The notes below the pieces were generated by a model. That model did no database searches. It was not told the DNA's origin and worked only from the letters and a program-made list of their open reading frames with translations. Shown one piece after another: positions 25,788 through 34,715 of a stretch of DNA of 64,000 bases. The DNA lies in contig CAJTUM010000002.1 in assembly GCA_910579575.1 (NCBI GenBank), positions 62,001 through 126,000 on the forward strand, in the 5' to 3' direction. Each line of letters starts with the position of its first letter. Position 1 is the stretch's first letter. The stretch comes from an uncultured Eubacteriales bacterium (GTDB lineage: Bacteria; Bacillota; Clostridia; Oscillospirales; Butyricicoccaceae). Both the position numbers and the translations under genes were made by a program.

Positions 25788-27132
25788 AACCGCCCACCTC
25801 CAACACAGCCTGGCCAATCAGCTCGGCGCCTATAGCGCTTTGAATCTCCACTTCCACAAAGGTCCCTTCTTCCGTCGGCTGTTCGGCGTCGAAATAGACA
25901 ATGCCGTCCACCTCTGGGGAATCCATATAGGTGCGGCCCAAGTACATCTGCCGCTCTTCGTCATAGCCGCAGCACAAGGTTTTCATTGTTTTTCCAATCA
26001 ATCCTTGGGAAAACTCATCCATCACCGCGTCCTGAAGCTCCTCCAGGATTTCCCGGCGGCGCTCTTTTTCCTCTTCGGCAATCTGGCCCTCCATGGCGGC
26101 GGCGACAGAGCCTTCCTCCTGTGAATAGCAAAACACCCCGGCCCGCTCCAGCTTATATTCGTCCAAAAACCGATATAATTCGTCAAATTCCTCCTCTGTT
26201 TCCCCAGGGAAACCCACAATCAGAGACGTGCGGATCACGGCCTGAGGGAACCGGCGGCGGATGGTTGCAATCCGCTCCCGAATCAGCGCTCCGTCGCCTC
26301 GGCGGTTCATCTGCCGCAACACCCGGTCGCTGATATGCTGAATGGGGATATCAAAATAGGGAACGGCCGCTGGATACCGCTCCATCACGTCCAGCAAACC
26401 GTCGTCCAATTCGTCTGGATACAGGTAGTGCAGCCGTACCCATTCCACCCCAGGAATTTGGCAAAGCTGCTCCAGCAGCTCTGGCAGAGCGCGGCGGCCA
26501 TAGAGATCCGTGCCGTATCGGGTGGTGTCCTGAGCCACCACCAGCAGCTCCTTCGCGCCCTTTTCCGCCAGCTCGCGAGCCTCCTGCACAACGCTTTCTA
26601 TAGGCCTGCTGCGAAAGGGCCCCCGTAAAGAAGGGATGACGCAATAGCTGCAATGGTTGTTGCAGCCCTCTGCGATGCGCAAAAACACAGAATATGCTGG
26701 GGTCAGCAGCCGGCGGCTTCCCTCCAGCGCGGCCTGGGCGGCGGGCTGAAAAAAGGCGGCCTTTTTGCCCGCCAAAGCCTGGCGTACCGCCTGGACGATA
26801 TCGGTATAACTGCCGGCGCCGCACACTGCGTCCAGCTCAGGAAGCTCCGCCATAATCTCGTCCTGATACCGCTCCACCAGACAGCCTGTAGCCACCAGAG
26901 CCTTTAGGCTTCCCTGCTCCTTCAAGGCGGCTGTTTCCAAAATGGCGTCGATGGCCTCTTGCTTGGCGGCGTCAATAAAGCCGCAGGTATTGATAATGGC
27001 CGCGTCGGCCAAAGAGGGGTCCTCCACAATTTCCATCCCCTCCTGGCGCAGCAGGGCCAGCATTTGCTCGGCGTTGACCAAATTCTTGGCGCAGCCGAGA
27101 GAATTCATGTGAATCCGAATCGGCAAGCTCAT
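25771..27132 (-). CDS. rimO: Ribosomal protein S12 methylthiotransferase RimO
   Basis: 453 residues. N-terminal UPF0004 domain with cluster cysteines C14, C50 and C84; radical SAM motif C157-N-N-H-C161-S-Y-C164; C-terminal TRAM domain. The S-L-G-C-A-K-N start and E-G-C-N-N-H-C-S-Y-C-V-I-P-S motif fit RimO rather than MiaB or MtaB. It methylthiolates an aspartate of S12 on the ribosome. The start overlaps the recX stop by four bases (ATGA), and the end overlaps pgsA. Confidence 0.95.
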   Translation of the reverse strand: MSLPIRIHMNSLGCAKNLVNAEQMLALLRQEGMEIVEDPSLADAAIINTCGFIDAAKQEAIDAILETAALKEQGSLKALVATGCLVERYQDEIMAELPELDAVCGAGSYTDIVQAVRQALAGKKAAFFQPAAQAALEGSRRLLTPAYSVFLRIAEGCNNHCSYCVIPSLRGPFRSRPIESVVQEARELAEKGAKELLVVAQDTTRYGTDLYGRRALPELLEQLCQIPGVEWVRLHYLYPDELDDGLLDVMERYPAAVPYFDIPIQHISDRVLRQMNRRGDGALIRERIATIRRRFPQAVIRTSLIVGFPGETEEEFDELYRFLDEYKLERAGVFCYSQEEGSVAAAMEGQIAEEEKERRREILEELQDAVMDEFSQGLIGKTMKTLCCGYDEERQMYLGRTYMDSPEVDGIVYFDAEQPTEEGTFVEVEIQSAIGAELIGQAVLEVGGYDDGK

Positions 27133-27617
27133 TCCTCCCCTTCCGCAGTTTGCTCTTCATCCCAACAGGCCGGATTGCAATAGACGTCGATGGCCGCGTT
27201 GATTTGCTCCCAGGAAAAGCCCCGGCGATAGAGCCCGGCGGCGGCCCGGCGCAGAATCCGTTTGTCCTCTGTCCGGCCCCGGATGGTCTTTTCCAAATAA
27301 GCCTCCACCTGGCTGCTGCAAGGAGCCAACCCAGGCAAAATCTCGTCGGCAATCTCCTTGCTGATTCCCCGGCGGCGCAGCTCCTGGGCCACCTTCTGTC
27401 GGCCGAAACCCCGGTTGACATAATGCCGGGCCACCATACCGGCAAATTCCCGGTCGTTGAGGCCGCCCATCTCCGTCAGCCGTTTCACAGCGTCGTCGAT
27501 ATCTTCCGCCGCAAAGCCTTTGCTCTCCAGCTTATCCCGCAGCGCCCGCTCAGACATAGCCCGCGGCGCCAGCAAGCGCGCCGCGTATTCCAGCGCTTTG
27601 TTTTGTTGGCCGTCCAT
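27129..27617 (-). CDS. recX: Regulatory protein RecX
   Basis: 162 residues, all-helical, with three tandem three-helix RecX repeats; typical pieces are A-L-E-Y-A-A-R-L-L-A-P-R-A-M-S-E, L-N-D-R-E-F-A and K-V-A-Q-E-L-R-R-R-G-I. RecX binds and modulates RecA filaments. It lies 125 bases downstream of recA and is probably partly co-transcribed with it. The C-terminal D-V-Y-C-N-P-A-C-W tail is a little unusual. Start ATG 27617. Confidence 0.92.
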   Translation of the reverse strand: MDGQQNKALEYAARLLAPRAMSERALRDKLESKGFAAEDIDDAVKRLTEMGGLNDREFAGMVARHYVNRGFGRQKVAQELRRRGISKEIADEILPGLAPCSSQVEAYLEKTIRGRTEDKRILRRAAAGLYRRGFSWEQINAAIDVYCNPACWDEEQTAEGEE

Positions 27618-27705
27618 GCTTTTTCCCGCCCTCCTTCGCCAGCCTCTGTTCTTCCGCCCAGGCGGCCGAACCTCGGCCTATCTGCTCCATAATGCTCGAC
27701 CCATG

Positions 27706-27733
27706 TCAAAGGGGACGCTGGCGTCCCCTTTGA
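27706..27733. terminator. Perfect hairpin between recA and recX
   Basis: TCAAAGGGGACGC pairs with GCGTCCCCTTTGA around a 2-base loop. There is no T run on either strand, so it may cap the recA mRNA or give partial termination rather than act as a full terminator. Confidence 0.5.
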
Positions 27734-27742
27734 AGAGGCGGA

Positions 27743-28864
27743 TCAATCCTCTTTTTCATCCTCAAAATCGTCGGCAAACACTTCTACGCCGGCCTTGGCA
27801 GGCGCCGAACGGGGGGCGGGCGCCGGCTTTTCCTCCTCGGGAGCCGGAGCGCTTTTGCCTCCTTTGCCGGCAGACTCGGCGCTGCGGGTCGCCAAAGCCT
27901 CTTTGATCTGGCGCTCCACGTCTTCGGCGATTTCCGGGTTGTCCTTGAAATATTGCTTGGCGGCGTCCCGTCCTTGACCCAGGCGGGTTTCGCCCATATA
28001 ATACCAGGCGCCGCTTTTTTGCACAATCTTGAATTCGGCGCCCAAATCCACCAGCTCGCCCAGCTTGGAGATGCCCTCGCCATACATAATGTCAAATTGA
28101 GCCTCCTTAAAGGGAGGCGCCATTTTGTTTTTCACCACCTTAGCCTTGGTGCGGCTGCCAATATTGGTGCTGCCGGCCTTAATATGCTCGGCCCGGCGGA
28201 TTTCAATGCGGACGCTGGAATAGAATTTCAGCGCTCGGCCGCCTGTGGTCACCTCTGGGTTGCCATAAACCACGCCCACCTTCTCACGCAGCTGGTTGAT
28301 GAACACCACCACGCAGTTGGATTTGGCGATAGCGCCAGCCAGCTTGCGCAGAGCCTGGGACATCAGCCGGGCGTGAAGGCCCACAAAGGCGTCGCCCATT
28401 TCGCCTTCGATCTCCGCCTTTGGCACCAAAGCGGCCACCGAGTCCACCACAACCACGTCGACGGCGCTGCTGCGCACCAAAGCCTCGGTAATTTCCAACG
28501 CCTGTTCGCCAGTATCCGGCTGAGACACCAGCAGACGGTCCACGTCCACGCCCAGGGCCTTGGCATACACCGGGTCCAAAGCGTGCTCCGCGTCGATAAA
28601 AGCGGCCTCGCCGCCGGCCTTTTGCGCAGAAGCCGCAATGTGCAGGGCCAGGGTGGTTTTGCCCGAAGATTCCGGACCGTAAACCTCCACAATGCGCCCC
28701 CTAGGCACGCCGCCAATCCCCAGCGCGATATCCAGCGCCACCGAACCGGTGGAAATCGCCTCCACATTCATAGCCGTATTTTCTCCCAAACGCATGACAG
28801 AGCCTTTTCCATAGGCTTTTTCAATCTGCGCCAGGGCGTTTTCCAGTGCTTTTTTCTTATCCAT
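27743..28864 (-). CDS. recA: Recombinase RecA
   Basis: 373 residues. Walker A G-P-E-S-S-G-K-T, Walker B V-V-V-D-S-V-A-A-L, loop L2 region (I-N-Q-L-R-E-K-V-G-V) and the C-terminal domain are intact; the tail is Pro/Glu-rich and ends in D-D-F-E-D-E-K-E-D as in other RecA proteins. It forms filaments on single-stranded DNA and activates LexA self-cleavage. Start ATG 28864 with AGAAGGGG upstream; an ATG one codon earlier is possible. A LexA-like box overlaps its promoter. Confidence 0.97.
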   Translation of the reverse strand: MDKKKALENALAQIEKAYGKGSVMRLGENTAMNVEAISTGSVALDIALGIGGVPRGRIVEVYGPESSGKTTLALHIAASAQKAGGEAAFIDAEHALDPVYAKALGVDVDRLLVSQPDTGEQALEITEALVRSSAVDVVVVDSVAALVPKAEIEGEMGDAFVGLHARLMSQALRKLAGAIAKSNCVVVFINQLREKVGVVYGNPEVTTGGRALKFYSSVRIEIRRAEHIKAGSTNIGSRTKAKVVKNKMAPPFKEAQFDIMYGEGISKLGELVDLGAEFKIVQKSGAWYYMGETRLGQGRDAAKQYFKDNPEIAEDVERQIKEALATRSAESAGKGGKSAPAPEEEKPAPAPRSAPAKAGVEVFADDFEDEKED

Positions 28865-28888
28865 CATTACCCCTTCTTCCTGCCATTC

Positions 28889-28927
28889 AGTATACACCAT
28901 CTGCATCCGATAAGCAACGTATGTTTG
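28889..28927 (-). promoter_or_regulatory. recA promoter with overlapping LexA/DinR-like SOS box
   Basis: On the minus strand TTGCTT (28917-28912) and TATACT (28894-28889) are 17 bases apart. CAAACATACGTTGC (28927-28914), close to the Firmicute DinR box (CGAAC-N4-GTTCG), covers the -35 hexamer. SOS repression of recA follows from family knowledge. Confidence 0.7.
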
Positions 28928-28955
28928 TTTCTTTTTTAGCGATTCGCAAAAGTCC

Positions 28956-29828
28956 TTATTTTTCCGGCGGAGATTGGAGCGCCGTCACAACCCGCTCCAC
29001 GCCGCTGAAATCCCGCATGGTCCGAATTTCGCAATACCCTGCCTGCTCCAAGATCTGCTGGAGCGCTTGGCTTTGGCCTGCGCCGCATTCAAAGGCCAGC
29101 ATCCCGTTTTTGGTCAGCGCCCGCTTGAAATTAACGGATATCGCTCGATAAAAATCCAGGCCGTCCGCCCCGCCGTCCAGCGCCAGACGGGGCTCGTAAT
29201 CCCGGACGCTGGCGTCCAGCCCGGCGATATCCCCACTGGGAATATAAGGAGGATTGCACACAATCAGGTTGAATTTGCCCAAATCCTCGGCGCAGGGCTC
29301 CCAGGCGCTTTGCCTCACTGCCAACCCTCGGAAATTCAGCCGTTGACGGGTCAGGTTTTCCTTGACGATTTCCAACGCCGGCTCCGAGATATCGGCAAAA
29401 ACGCAGCTGACGGTATCCGGCAGGTTTTTCAGCAGAGCGACGCCCACACAGCCGCTTCCGCAACAAAGATCCAGAATGCGCCCCCGCTCCCGACGGTTGA
29501 AAAAGGCCAGCCCCACGTCCACCAAGGTTTCGGTATCTGGTCTGGGAATAAGCACATTAGGATTGAGCTGGAATGTAATCGAATAAAAATCCCACTCCCC
29601 AATGATATAGGCCAAAGGCTCCCCAGAGAGGCGGCGGGCCTTCAGCTGGTCCAGCCGGGTCAGCTGCTGGTCGAAGAGATAGCTGCCGCTTCTCTCGTTC
29701 ATCTGGTCTCGGGGGATTTCCAAAGCGAAAGCAAGCAGTTCTTTGGCCTCCAGAGAGGCGGACGTCACCCCATGGCGGCGCAGTTCGTTGCGCAGATCCA
29801 GATATACTTCCGAAATTGTGCCTACCAT
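28956..29828 (-). CDS. prmC: Release factor glutamine methyltransferase PrmC
   Basis: 290 residues. N-terminal helical RF-binding domain, then a class I methyltransferase fold with I-L-D-L-C-C-G-S-G-C-V-G (SAM loop) and the catalytic N-P-P-Y-I-P-S motif. It methylates the GGQ glutamine of RF1/RF2. In many Clostridia prmC follows rpmE and yqhQ and precedes prfA; here the YqhQ-like gene is upstream but prfA is not adjacent. A structured leader repeat (R3) lies 39 bases before ATG 29828. Confidence 0.95.
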   Translation of the reverse strand: MVGTISEVYLDLRNELRRHGVTSASLEAKELLAFALEIPRDQMNERSGSYLFDQQLTRLDQLKARRLSGEPLAYIIGEWDFYSITFQLNPNVLIPRPDTETLVDVGLAFFNRRERGRILDLCCGSGCVGVALLKNLPDTVSCVFADISEPALEIVKENLTRQRLNFRGLAVRQSAWEPCAEDLGKFNLIVCNPPYIPSGDIAGLDASVRDYEPRLALDGGADGLDFYRAISVNFKRALTKNGMLAFECGAGQSQALQQILEQAGYCEIRTMRDFSGVERVVTALQSPPEK

Positions 29829-29866
29829 AATTTCTCGTTACCACCCGTCTTTATAAATCTGTTTCT

Positions 29867-29960
29867 TCCCCTCAATTGCATTGGATTTCCGAGAAGTAAA
29901 TTCCCAGAAGTCCCTTCGCCGGACCGATCATACGGCGTTTGGCCGAAGGGTCTGCCCAAC
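29867..29960 (-). repeat. Structured leader repeat, copy R3 (upstream of prmC)
   Basis: On the minus strand: CCCTTCGGCC / GGCGAAGGG outer pairing, then ACTTCTGGGAATTT, ACTTCTCGGAAATCCAATGC and GGGG. The segment CTTCTCGGAAAT is shared with R1. The last hairpin is missing. It lies between the YqhQ-like gene and prmC and abuts the stop codon of the former. Confidence 0.6.
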
Positions 29961-30898
29961 TACCATTGGTCCTCGCCTTTGTTTTCTGGTATCACCCGGC
30001 GGATGGCCTCAATGGCTACTTCGATCATGCTGTCGTCCGGCTCATTGGTGGTGAAGCGCTGCAAAAACAAACCCGGCGCCCGCAAGGCCATAGAGAACCA
30101 ATTGTCATGCCGGCCCACCCAGCGGTTGATTTCATAGCTGATCCCCACCACCACAGGCAGCATCGCCAGCCGCAGGGCCATTCTCTGCCAGGGATTGCTC
30201 CAGGTAAACACAGAAAACGCCAAAATGCTGACGATCATCACCACAAAAAGAAAGCTGGTGCCGCATCGGGGATGAAACCGAGAATGGCCCCGCACATTTT
30301 CTACCAGCAGCGGCTGGCCGCTTTCATAGCAGGCGATGGTCTTGTGCTCCGCCCCGTGATACATATAGGTTCGTTTGATATCGCCTTGCTTAGAGGTGAC
30401 AATGATAAACCCCAGAAAAATGGCGATGCGGGCCAGCCCCTCCAACAGATTTTGCACAATGCGGGATCCCCCTTGAGGCAACAACCCAGCGACCAGCGTG
30501 GGTAACAAAATAAACAACCCCACAGGCAAAGCCACGCCCATAGCCAAAGCAAAGCCCATCAGGATTTTATCCAGCTTGGCTTGGCCGAATTTCTCGTCGA
30601 GCCAGCTTTCCAGCTTGCCCGGTTCGCCGGTTTCCGCTTCTTCCTCAAAAAATTCGGCGGAATAGGTCAAAGCGCTGATACCATATTTCATAGAATCCCA
30701 AAAATTTACCACGCCTCGGATCAGCGGCAGCCGGGCCAACCGGCTGGAGCGGCTGGTTCCCACGTCTTCCTCTTTGATCGCCAGCTCCCCGTCTGATTTG
30801 CGCACCACAATGGCGGTTTTCTTGGGCCCCCGCATTAGGATGCCCTCGATCAGCGCCTGACCGCCGATGGTCGTTTTATATTGGCTCTGTCGTTTCAT
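29960..30898 (-). CDS. DUF1385 (YqhQ-like) membrane protein
   Basis: 312 residues. Starts T-I-G-G-Q-A-L-I-E-G-I-L-M-R-G-P and contains M-Y-H-G-A-E-H-K-T-I-A-C-Y-E, F-H-P-R-C-G-T-S-F and four hydrophobic segments, all characteristic of the DUF1385/YqhQ family, which is of unknown function and common next to prmC/prfA. The conserved His/Glu/Cys residues suggest a metal site, but this is inference. ATG 30898 (GGAGGA upstream) lies inside the 3' end of the histidine kinase gene, so it is coupled to the two-component operon. Confidence 0.88.
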   Translation of the reverse strand: MKRQSQYKTTIGGQALIEGILMRGPKKTAIVVRKSDGELAIKEEDVGTSRSSRLARLPLIRGVVNFWDSMKYGISALTYSAEFFEEEAETGEPGKLESWLDEKFGQAKLDKILMGFALAMGVALPVGLFILLPTLVAGLLPQGGSRIVQNLLEGLARIAIFLGFIIVTSKQGDIKRTYMYHGAEHKTIACYESGQPLLVENVRGHSRFHPRCGTSFLFVVMIVSILAFSVFTWSNPWQRMALRLAMLPVVVGISYEINRWVGRHDNWFSMALRAPGLFLQRFTTNEPDDSMIEVAIEAIRRVIPENKGEDQW

Positions 30899-32384
30899 CG
30901 GTTCCTCCAATCGGCTGGGCCAGAGGCAGGCGGATAATGGCCGTCGTCCCCTCGCCGTATTCGCTTTCAATATCCAGGGACCCGCCGTGCATAGCGGCGA
31001 TTTCGTCGCAAACGGCCAGGCCGATGCCGGCCCCTCTTTGGCGGGAGCTCCCCTTGAAAAATTTTTCTTTGACTAAAGGCAGCTCCTCCGCTGGAATGCC
31101 CACGCCGTAATCCCGTATCCGCACCACGGCCTGCCCCTCCGCCTGCTCCATAAACAGCTCGATGCGACCGCCGTCCTTGCCGTATTTGGCGGCGTTGTCA
31201 ATGATATTCAGAAACACCTGCCGCAGCCGGTTCCGGTCGCCGTTTACATAAATCGGCTGCTCCGGCTCATAGTAAAACGTCTCGATGCCCTCCTGCCGCA
31301 GCATTTCATTGTAGACGAACACGGCGTCGTAGACGTCGCCTCGCAGATCGAAAATTTCGGTCTGCAATTTCATTCGGCCGCTCTCAATGCGGGAAAAATC
31401 CAGCATCTCCTCCACCATCTGAGAAAGGCGGGTGGTTTCCTTGCGGATGACGTCCAACCCGGTTTCCACCGTAGCCGGGTCGTCCAGGTTGTTTTCCACC
31501 GTTTCCGCCCAGCCGCCGATGGCGGTCAGCGGCGTCCGCAGTTCGTGGGAAACAGAGGAGATAAAATCGTTTTTCAATTTTTCCATCCGGGCGATTTCGG
31601 TGGACATATTGTTGATGGTGTTGCAGAGCTCCCCCATCTCGTCCCGAAAATCCATATCCAACCGAGCGCCGTATTGTCCTTGGGCGATCTTTTGGGCAAG
31701 CTCGTTGATTTTAAGCACTGGATTGACGATGGAATGAATAAAAAATTGGTTGGTGACGGTAATCAGCAGCAACTCCGCCAAAGCCGCCCCAGCCAGCATC
31801 ATATAGATACGGCTCACCTGACTATCCAGCAGCTTGAGAGAGCTGACAAAGCGCACCTCGCCCACCAAGGCGTCTCCGCCCCGGCGAAACACGGGCGCTG
31901 TCACCGCCATAATCCGCTCCTCTGTCCGGGGGTCATAGCCGGTGAAACTGGCCAATTTGCCGGTTTCAATGCACTCCTTTACGTCGCTGGCGGCGGGCGC
32001 CGTGCCCGCCACCAAACCGGTGGAAGAACTGATAATCAGGCCGTTGCTGTCCAGCACCTGCATCTCCATCTTACTTTTGTCGCTGAATTCCGTCACCTGC
32101 TGTTGAGCGTACCGGTAAAATTCATTATAAGTGGCGCTCATATAGGTGGTAAAATTGTTGGCGCTGGTATTGGCCCTGCTTTGCAGAGCGTTATACAACG
32201 AATCATAATAATAATTCGTGGCAAAAGCGCCGCCCATGATAAACATGGCGGCCAGCAGCAGCGCCACAATGCTCATGTTATTGACAATCCACCGCCGCTT
32301 GATGCCGCTGGACTGCCGGCGGACGGAAGGAGCGCTTCCCCCTTCCCCGGCGTTCAGGGCTTTTTTTCGGATTATGCCGGCCAT
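30876..32384 (-). CDS. Membrane sensor histidine kinase
   Basis: 502 residues. Basic N-terminus, TM1 (about 33-55), an extracytoplasmic loop of about 145 residues, TM2 (about 200-222), HAMP domain, HisKA with the phospho-acceptor H280 in S-V-S-H-E-L-R-T-P, and an HATPase domain with N-I-I-D-N-A-A-K-Y (N box), D-Y-G-V-G-I and G-A-G-I-G-L. It is paired with the response regulator ending 31 bases upstream. ATG 32384 was chosen with GGAAGG upstream and because the longer frame overlaps the regulator gene. The signal is unknown. Confidence 0.92.
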   Translation of the reverse strand: MAGIIRKKALNAGEGGSAPSVRRQSSGIKRRWIVNNMSIVALLLAAMFIMGGAFATNYYYDSLYNALQSRANTSANNFTTYMSATYNEFYRYAQQQVTEFSDKSKMEMQVLDSNGLIISSSTGLVAGTAPAASDVKECIETGKLASFTGYDPRTEERIMAVTAPVFRRGGDALVGEVRFVSSLKLLDSQVSRIYMMLAGAALAELLLITVTNQFFIHSIVNPVLKINELAQKIAQGQYGARLDMDFRDEMGELCNTINNMSTEIARMEKLKNDFISSVSHELRTPLTAIGGWAETVENNLDDPATVETGLDVIRKETTRLSQMVEEMLDFSRIESGRMKLQTEIFDLRGDVYDAVFVYNEMLRQEGIETFYYEPEQPIYVNGDRNRLRQVFLNIIDNAAKYGKDGGRIELFMEQAEGQAVVRIRDYGVGIPAEELPLVKEKFFKGSSRQRGAGIGLAVCDEIAAMHGGSLDIESEYGEGTTAIIRLPLAQPIGGTDETTEPI

Positions 32385-32415
32385 CCCTCGCCTGCCTTCC
32401 TCGGCCTCCAGGCCG

Positions 32416-33102
32416 TCATGCTTCCCATTTATATCCAAATCCCCAGATGGTGGAGATGAATTTGGGCGAGGCCGCGTCGTCCTCAATTTTCAGCCGCAGG
32501 CGGCGAATATTGACGTCCACCACCTTCAGGTCCCCATGATATTCTTTGCCCCACACCTGGTTCATGATTTCATCCCGGGCCAGAGCCCGACCTCGGTTTT
32601 CCAAAAAATTTTTCATCAGCAGATATTCCACCTGGGTCAGATCCACTCTTCTCCCATTTTTCACCAATTCCCGGGAACGGAGGTCCAGCGAAAAGGGGCC
32701 GGAGGTAATGACGTCGGCGTTGAAGCTGCCCTGGGCCAACCGACGATACAGGGCGTCCACCCGAGCCGTCAGCTCCACAACGGAAAAAGGCTTGCCCACA
32801 TAATCGTCCGCCCCAGTCATAAAGCCGTTGAGCTTGTCGTTTTCCTGAGAAAGAGCGGTGAGCATGATAATACCCATTCGGCTGCCGCTGCCCCGAATAC
32901 GGCGGCACACCTCAAAGCCGTCGATATCCGGCAGCATCACGTCCAGAATGGCGATGTCCACATCGTTGTTGGCCCGCACATAGGCCACCGCCTCTTCTCC
33001 CAAAGCAAATTCCACCGTGGTATATCCAGCTCGCTTCAGGTTGATGACCACAAAGCTGCGGATATTATCTTCATCTTCCAGGATCAATACTTTTTTGTTC
33101 AT
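32416..33102 (-). CDS. OmpR/PhoB family response regulator
   Basis: 228 residues. Receiver domain 1-120 with acidic pair E9-D10-E11-D12, phosphorylated D54 in A-I-L-D-V-M-L-P and conserved T and K (G-K-P-F-S); winged-helix DNA-binding domain 130-226 ending V-V-D-V-N-I-R-R-L-R-L-K-I and G-F-G-Y-K-W. GGAGG lies 12 bases before ATG 33102, inside the end of the lipoprotein gene that ends one base upstream. It forms an operon lipoprotein-RR-HK-YqhQ. Confidence 0.95.
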   Translation of the reverse strand: MNKKVLILEDEDNIRSFVVINLKRAGYTTVEFALGEEAVAYVRANNDVDIAILDVMLPDIDGFEVCRRIRGSGSRMGIIMLTALSQENDKLNGFMTGADDYVGKPFSVVELTARVDALYRRLAQGSFNADVITSGPFSLDLRSRELVKNGRRVDLTQVEYLLMKNFLENRGRALARDEIMNQVWGKEYHGDLKVVDVNIRRLRLKIEDDAASPKFISTIWGFGYKWEA

Positions 33103-33103
33103 A

Positions 33104-34480
33104 TCAGCTGTAAACCTCCGAGGCCCATTCTGTGGCCACTGCGTTGAAATAATCGACCGCCTGCTCGTCTGTCAGCGTCAGCTCCGGATAACAGTTGGCG
33201 GGCAGAGAATAGGCGTATATGGCGTTGTCCGCCGTCCGCAACCATTTCATGCCGCTGGCGTTGAAATGGTCCTGCCGGTTGTCGCCAGTGAAAATCCATA
33301 TATTCAGCAGCACATTCTCTTCCCCAGGCGTCAAATATTCTTCCAGCGGCGCCTCTTCGTTGGGAACCAAAAAGGCCGTTTTCACCACGCCCGCTTCATT
33401 TTTGCGCACAACGCTCACCCTCTCGCCCCATTGTTCCGGCCAGCGCATATACCAGCTGTCCGCCGAGGCGTGATAAGTTTCTATCGCCACAGACTGGGGC
33501 GCGCCGTCGCTAAACCTGGTCCAGCGCAGTTTCCAACAGCTGTCCGCGGCGTTGGGGTCCGCATAGCCGGGCAGAAGGTCCGCCAAAGGGATTTCAGGCG
33601 TTCCGTCTTTATCAATATCCTGACAGGCGATATTCACCGGCCTCCAGGCGGCTGCGCTGCGCAGGCTGCCGCCGCCCAGCGTGACGTTAATCAGACTGCC
33701 GTCGCGCATCTCCATCACGTCGGTAACATAACCGCCGTTGGCCGAAAGGCTGTCAATATAAAGGGAAGCCGCGGCCTTTCCCTGCAAAGCGCCTCGGCTG
33801 ATTTTGGCCACGCTTTTGGCGTCCAGCGAGAGAGGGGCCTGATCCAGCTCCTGGCATTGCCCGTCCACAAAGCCGTAAAGAGTCAACTGCATAGAGCCGC
33901 CCGTCTTGTCAAAGGAAATCAGGCCGATTTCGTCGGCGCCGTCGCCGTCCATATCCGTGATATAGCTACTGCTGTATCCGGCGGCCAAAACCTCGGTCAG
34001 CCCCTCCGGCCCCAGGGTATGCACCGTCATGCCGGCGGTGGCGTTTTCCTCTGTGCCCCAGGAGAGAGCCATGGCCCGAGCGCCGCCGCTTTGGAGACGG
34101 GGATACGAAACCTCCCGCAGATATTTGCCATACCCCCGGGCGCTGCCCAGCTCCACATAATCGTCGCCTTGGCGCTTGTGGATATAAACGGCGTATTCGC
34201 CGCTGGTGGCGCTGCGATAAAAGGATACGATTTCATTTTGGCCGTCGCCGTCGATATCCTGGAGTTGCATCGCCTGGCGGTTGGCGCCGCTCTCCGCCAC
34301 GGCGGGGACATATCCCTTATCCAAAATGGCGTCCACCTTTTGCTGCAAGGCCAGATATTCGCCGGGCAGCCTGGGCAGGCTGGCCAGGCCCTCGCCGCTC
34401 TCGATCGAGCAAGCCGAAAGCGACAGCCCTATTCCCAAACACCAGGCCGCCAGCAGCGCCCTGGGGAACCTTTTCTTCAC
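33104..34480 (-). CDS. Lipoprotein with three Asp-rich (FG-GAP/VCBS-like) repeats
   Basis: 458 residues from GTG 34480, with GGGAGG six bases upstream (the overlapping ATG is followed at once by a stop). Signal sequence with lipobox L-S-A-C24, so it should be anchored on the outer face of the membrane. Three D-x-D-x-D-G-x2-E-type calcium-loop motifs are visible: D-I-D-G-D-G-Q-N-E, D-M-D-G-D-G-A-D-E and D-I-D-K-D-G-T-P-E. It starts the operon encoding a two-component system, which suggests a sensory accessory or output role. The family is not one I can name. A leader repeat (R4) precedes it. Confidence 0.75.
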   Translation of the reverse strand: MKKRFPRALLAAWCLGIGLSLSACSIESGEGLASLPRLPGEYLALQQKVDAILDKGYVPAVAESGANRQAMQLQDIDGDGQNEIVSFYRSATSGEYAVYIHKRQGDDYVELGSARGYGKYLREVSYPRLQSGGARAMALSWGTEENATAGMTVHTLGPEGLTEVLAAGYSSSYITDMDGDGADEIGLISFDKTGGSMQLTLYGFVDGQCQELDQAPLSLDAKSVAKISRGALQGKAAASLYIDSLSANGGYVTDVMEMRDGSLINVTLGGGSLRSAAAWRPVNIACQDIDKDGTPEIPLADLLPGYADPNAADSCWKLRWTRFSDGAPQSVAIETYHASADSWYMRWPEQWGERVSVVRKNEAGVVKTAFLVPNEEAPLEEYLTPGEENVLLNIWIFTGDNRQDHFNASGMKWLRTADNAIYAYSLPANCYPELTLTDEQAVDYFNAVATEWASEVYS

Positions 34481-34500
34481 ATGAAACCTCCCTTTTTGAC

Positions 34501-34605
34501 CGCCCCGCAAAACCTCCGGTTTTGCGGCCCCCCATAATTTCCAACAAGGGAATCGATGATTCGCCAAGTCTTGCGGCTTTGCCGCCCGCCCTTGCGGACA
34601 TTATA
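34501..34605 (-). repeat. Structured leader repeat, copy R4, with adjacent TATAAT
   Basis: On the minus strand: TGATATAATG (-10-like, 34605-34600), CCGCAAGGGCGGGCGG, GGCGAATCATCGATTCCC, TTGGAAATTATGG, GGGGCC, then hairpin CCGCAAAACC-gga-GGTTTTGCGG. The element ends 21 bases before the GTG start of the lipoprotein gene. The extended -10 just upstream again makes the element the start of the leader. Confidence 0.65.
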
Positions 34606-34664
34606 TCATACATAACGGAGAAAGAAAATACCGGCGGCAAACGGTTTTGCAGAGGAAATCTGCC

Positions 34665-34700
34665 CAAAAAGAGCGGGCGGGGCTTGGCCCCGCCCGCTTT
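34665..34700 (-). terminator. Terminator of the small P-loop gene
   Basis: AGCGGGCGGGGC pairs with GCCCCGCCCGCT around three bases; read on the minus strand it is followed by CTTTTT. Confidence 0.8.
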
Positions 34701-34715
34701 GGCGCGCGTTTTGCT

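Noticed and set aside
33017..34537. 506-codon plus-strand frame opposite the lipoprotein gene
   Set aside because: No ribosome site; the minus-strand gene has a lipobox and fits its operon.
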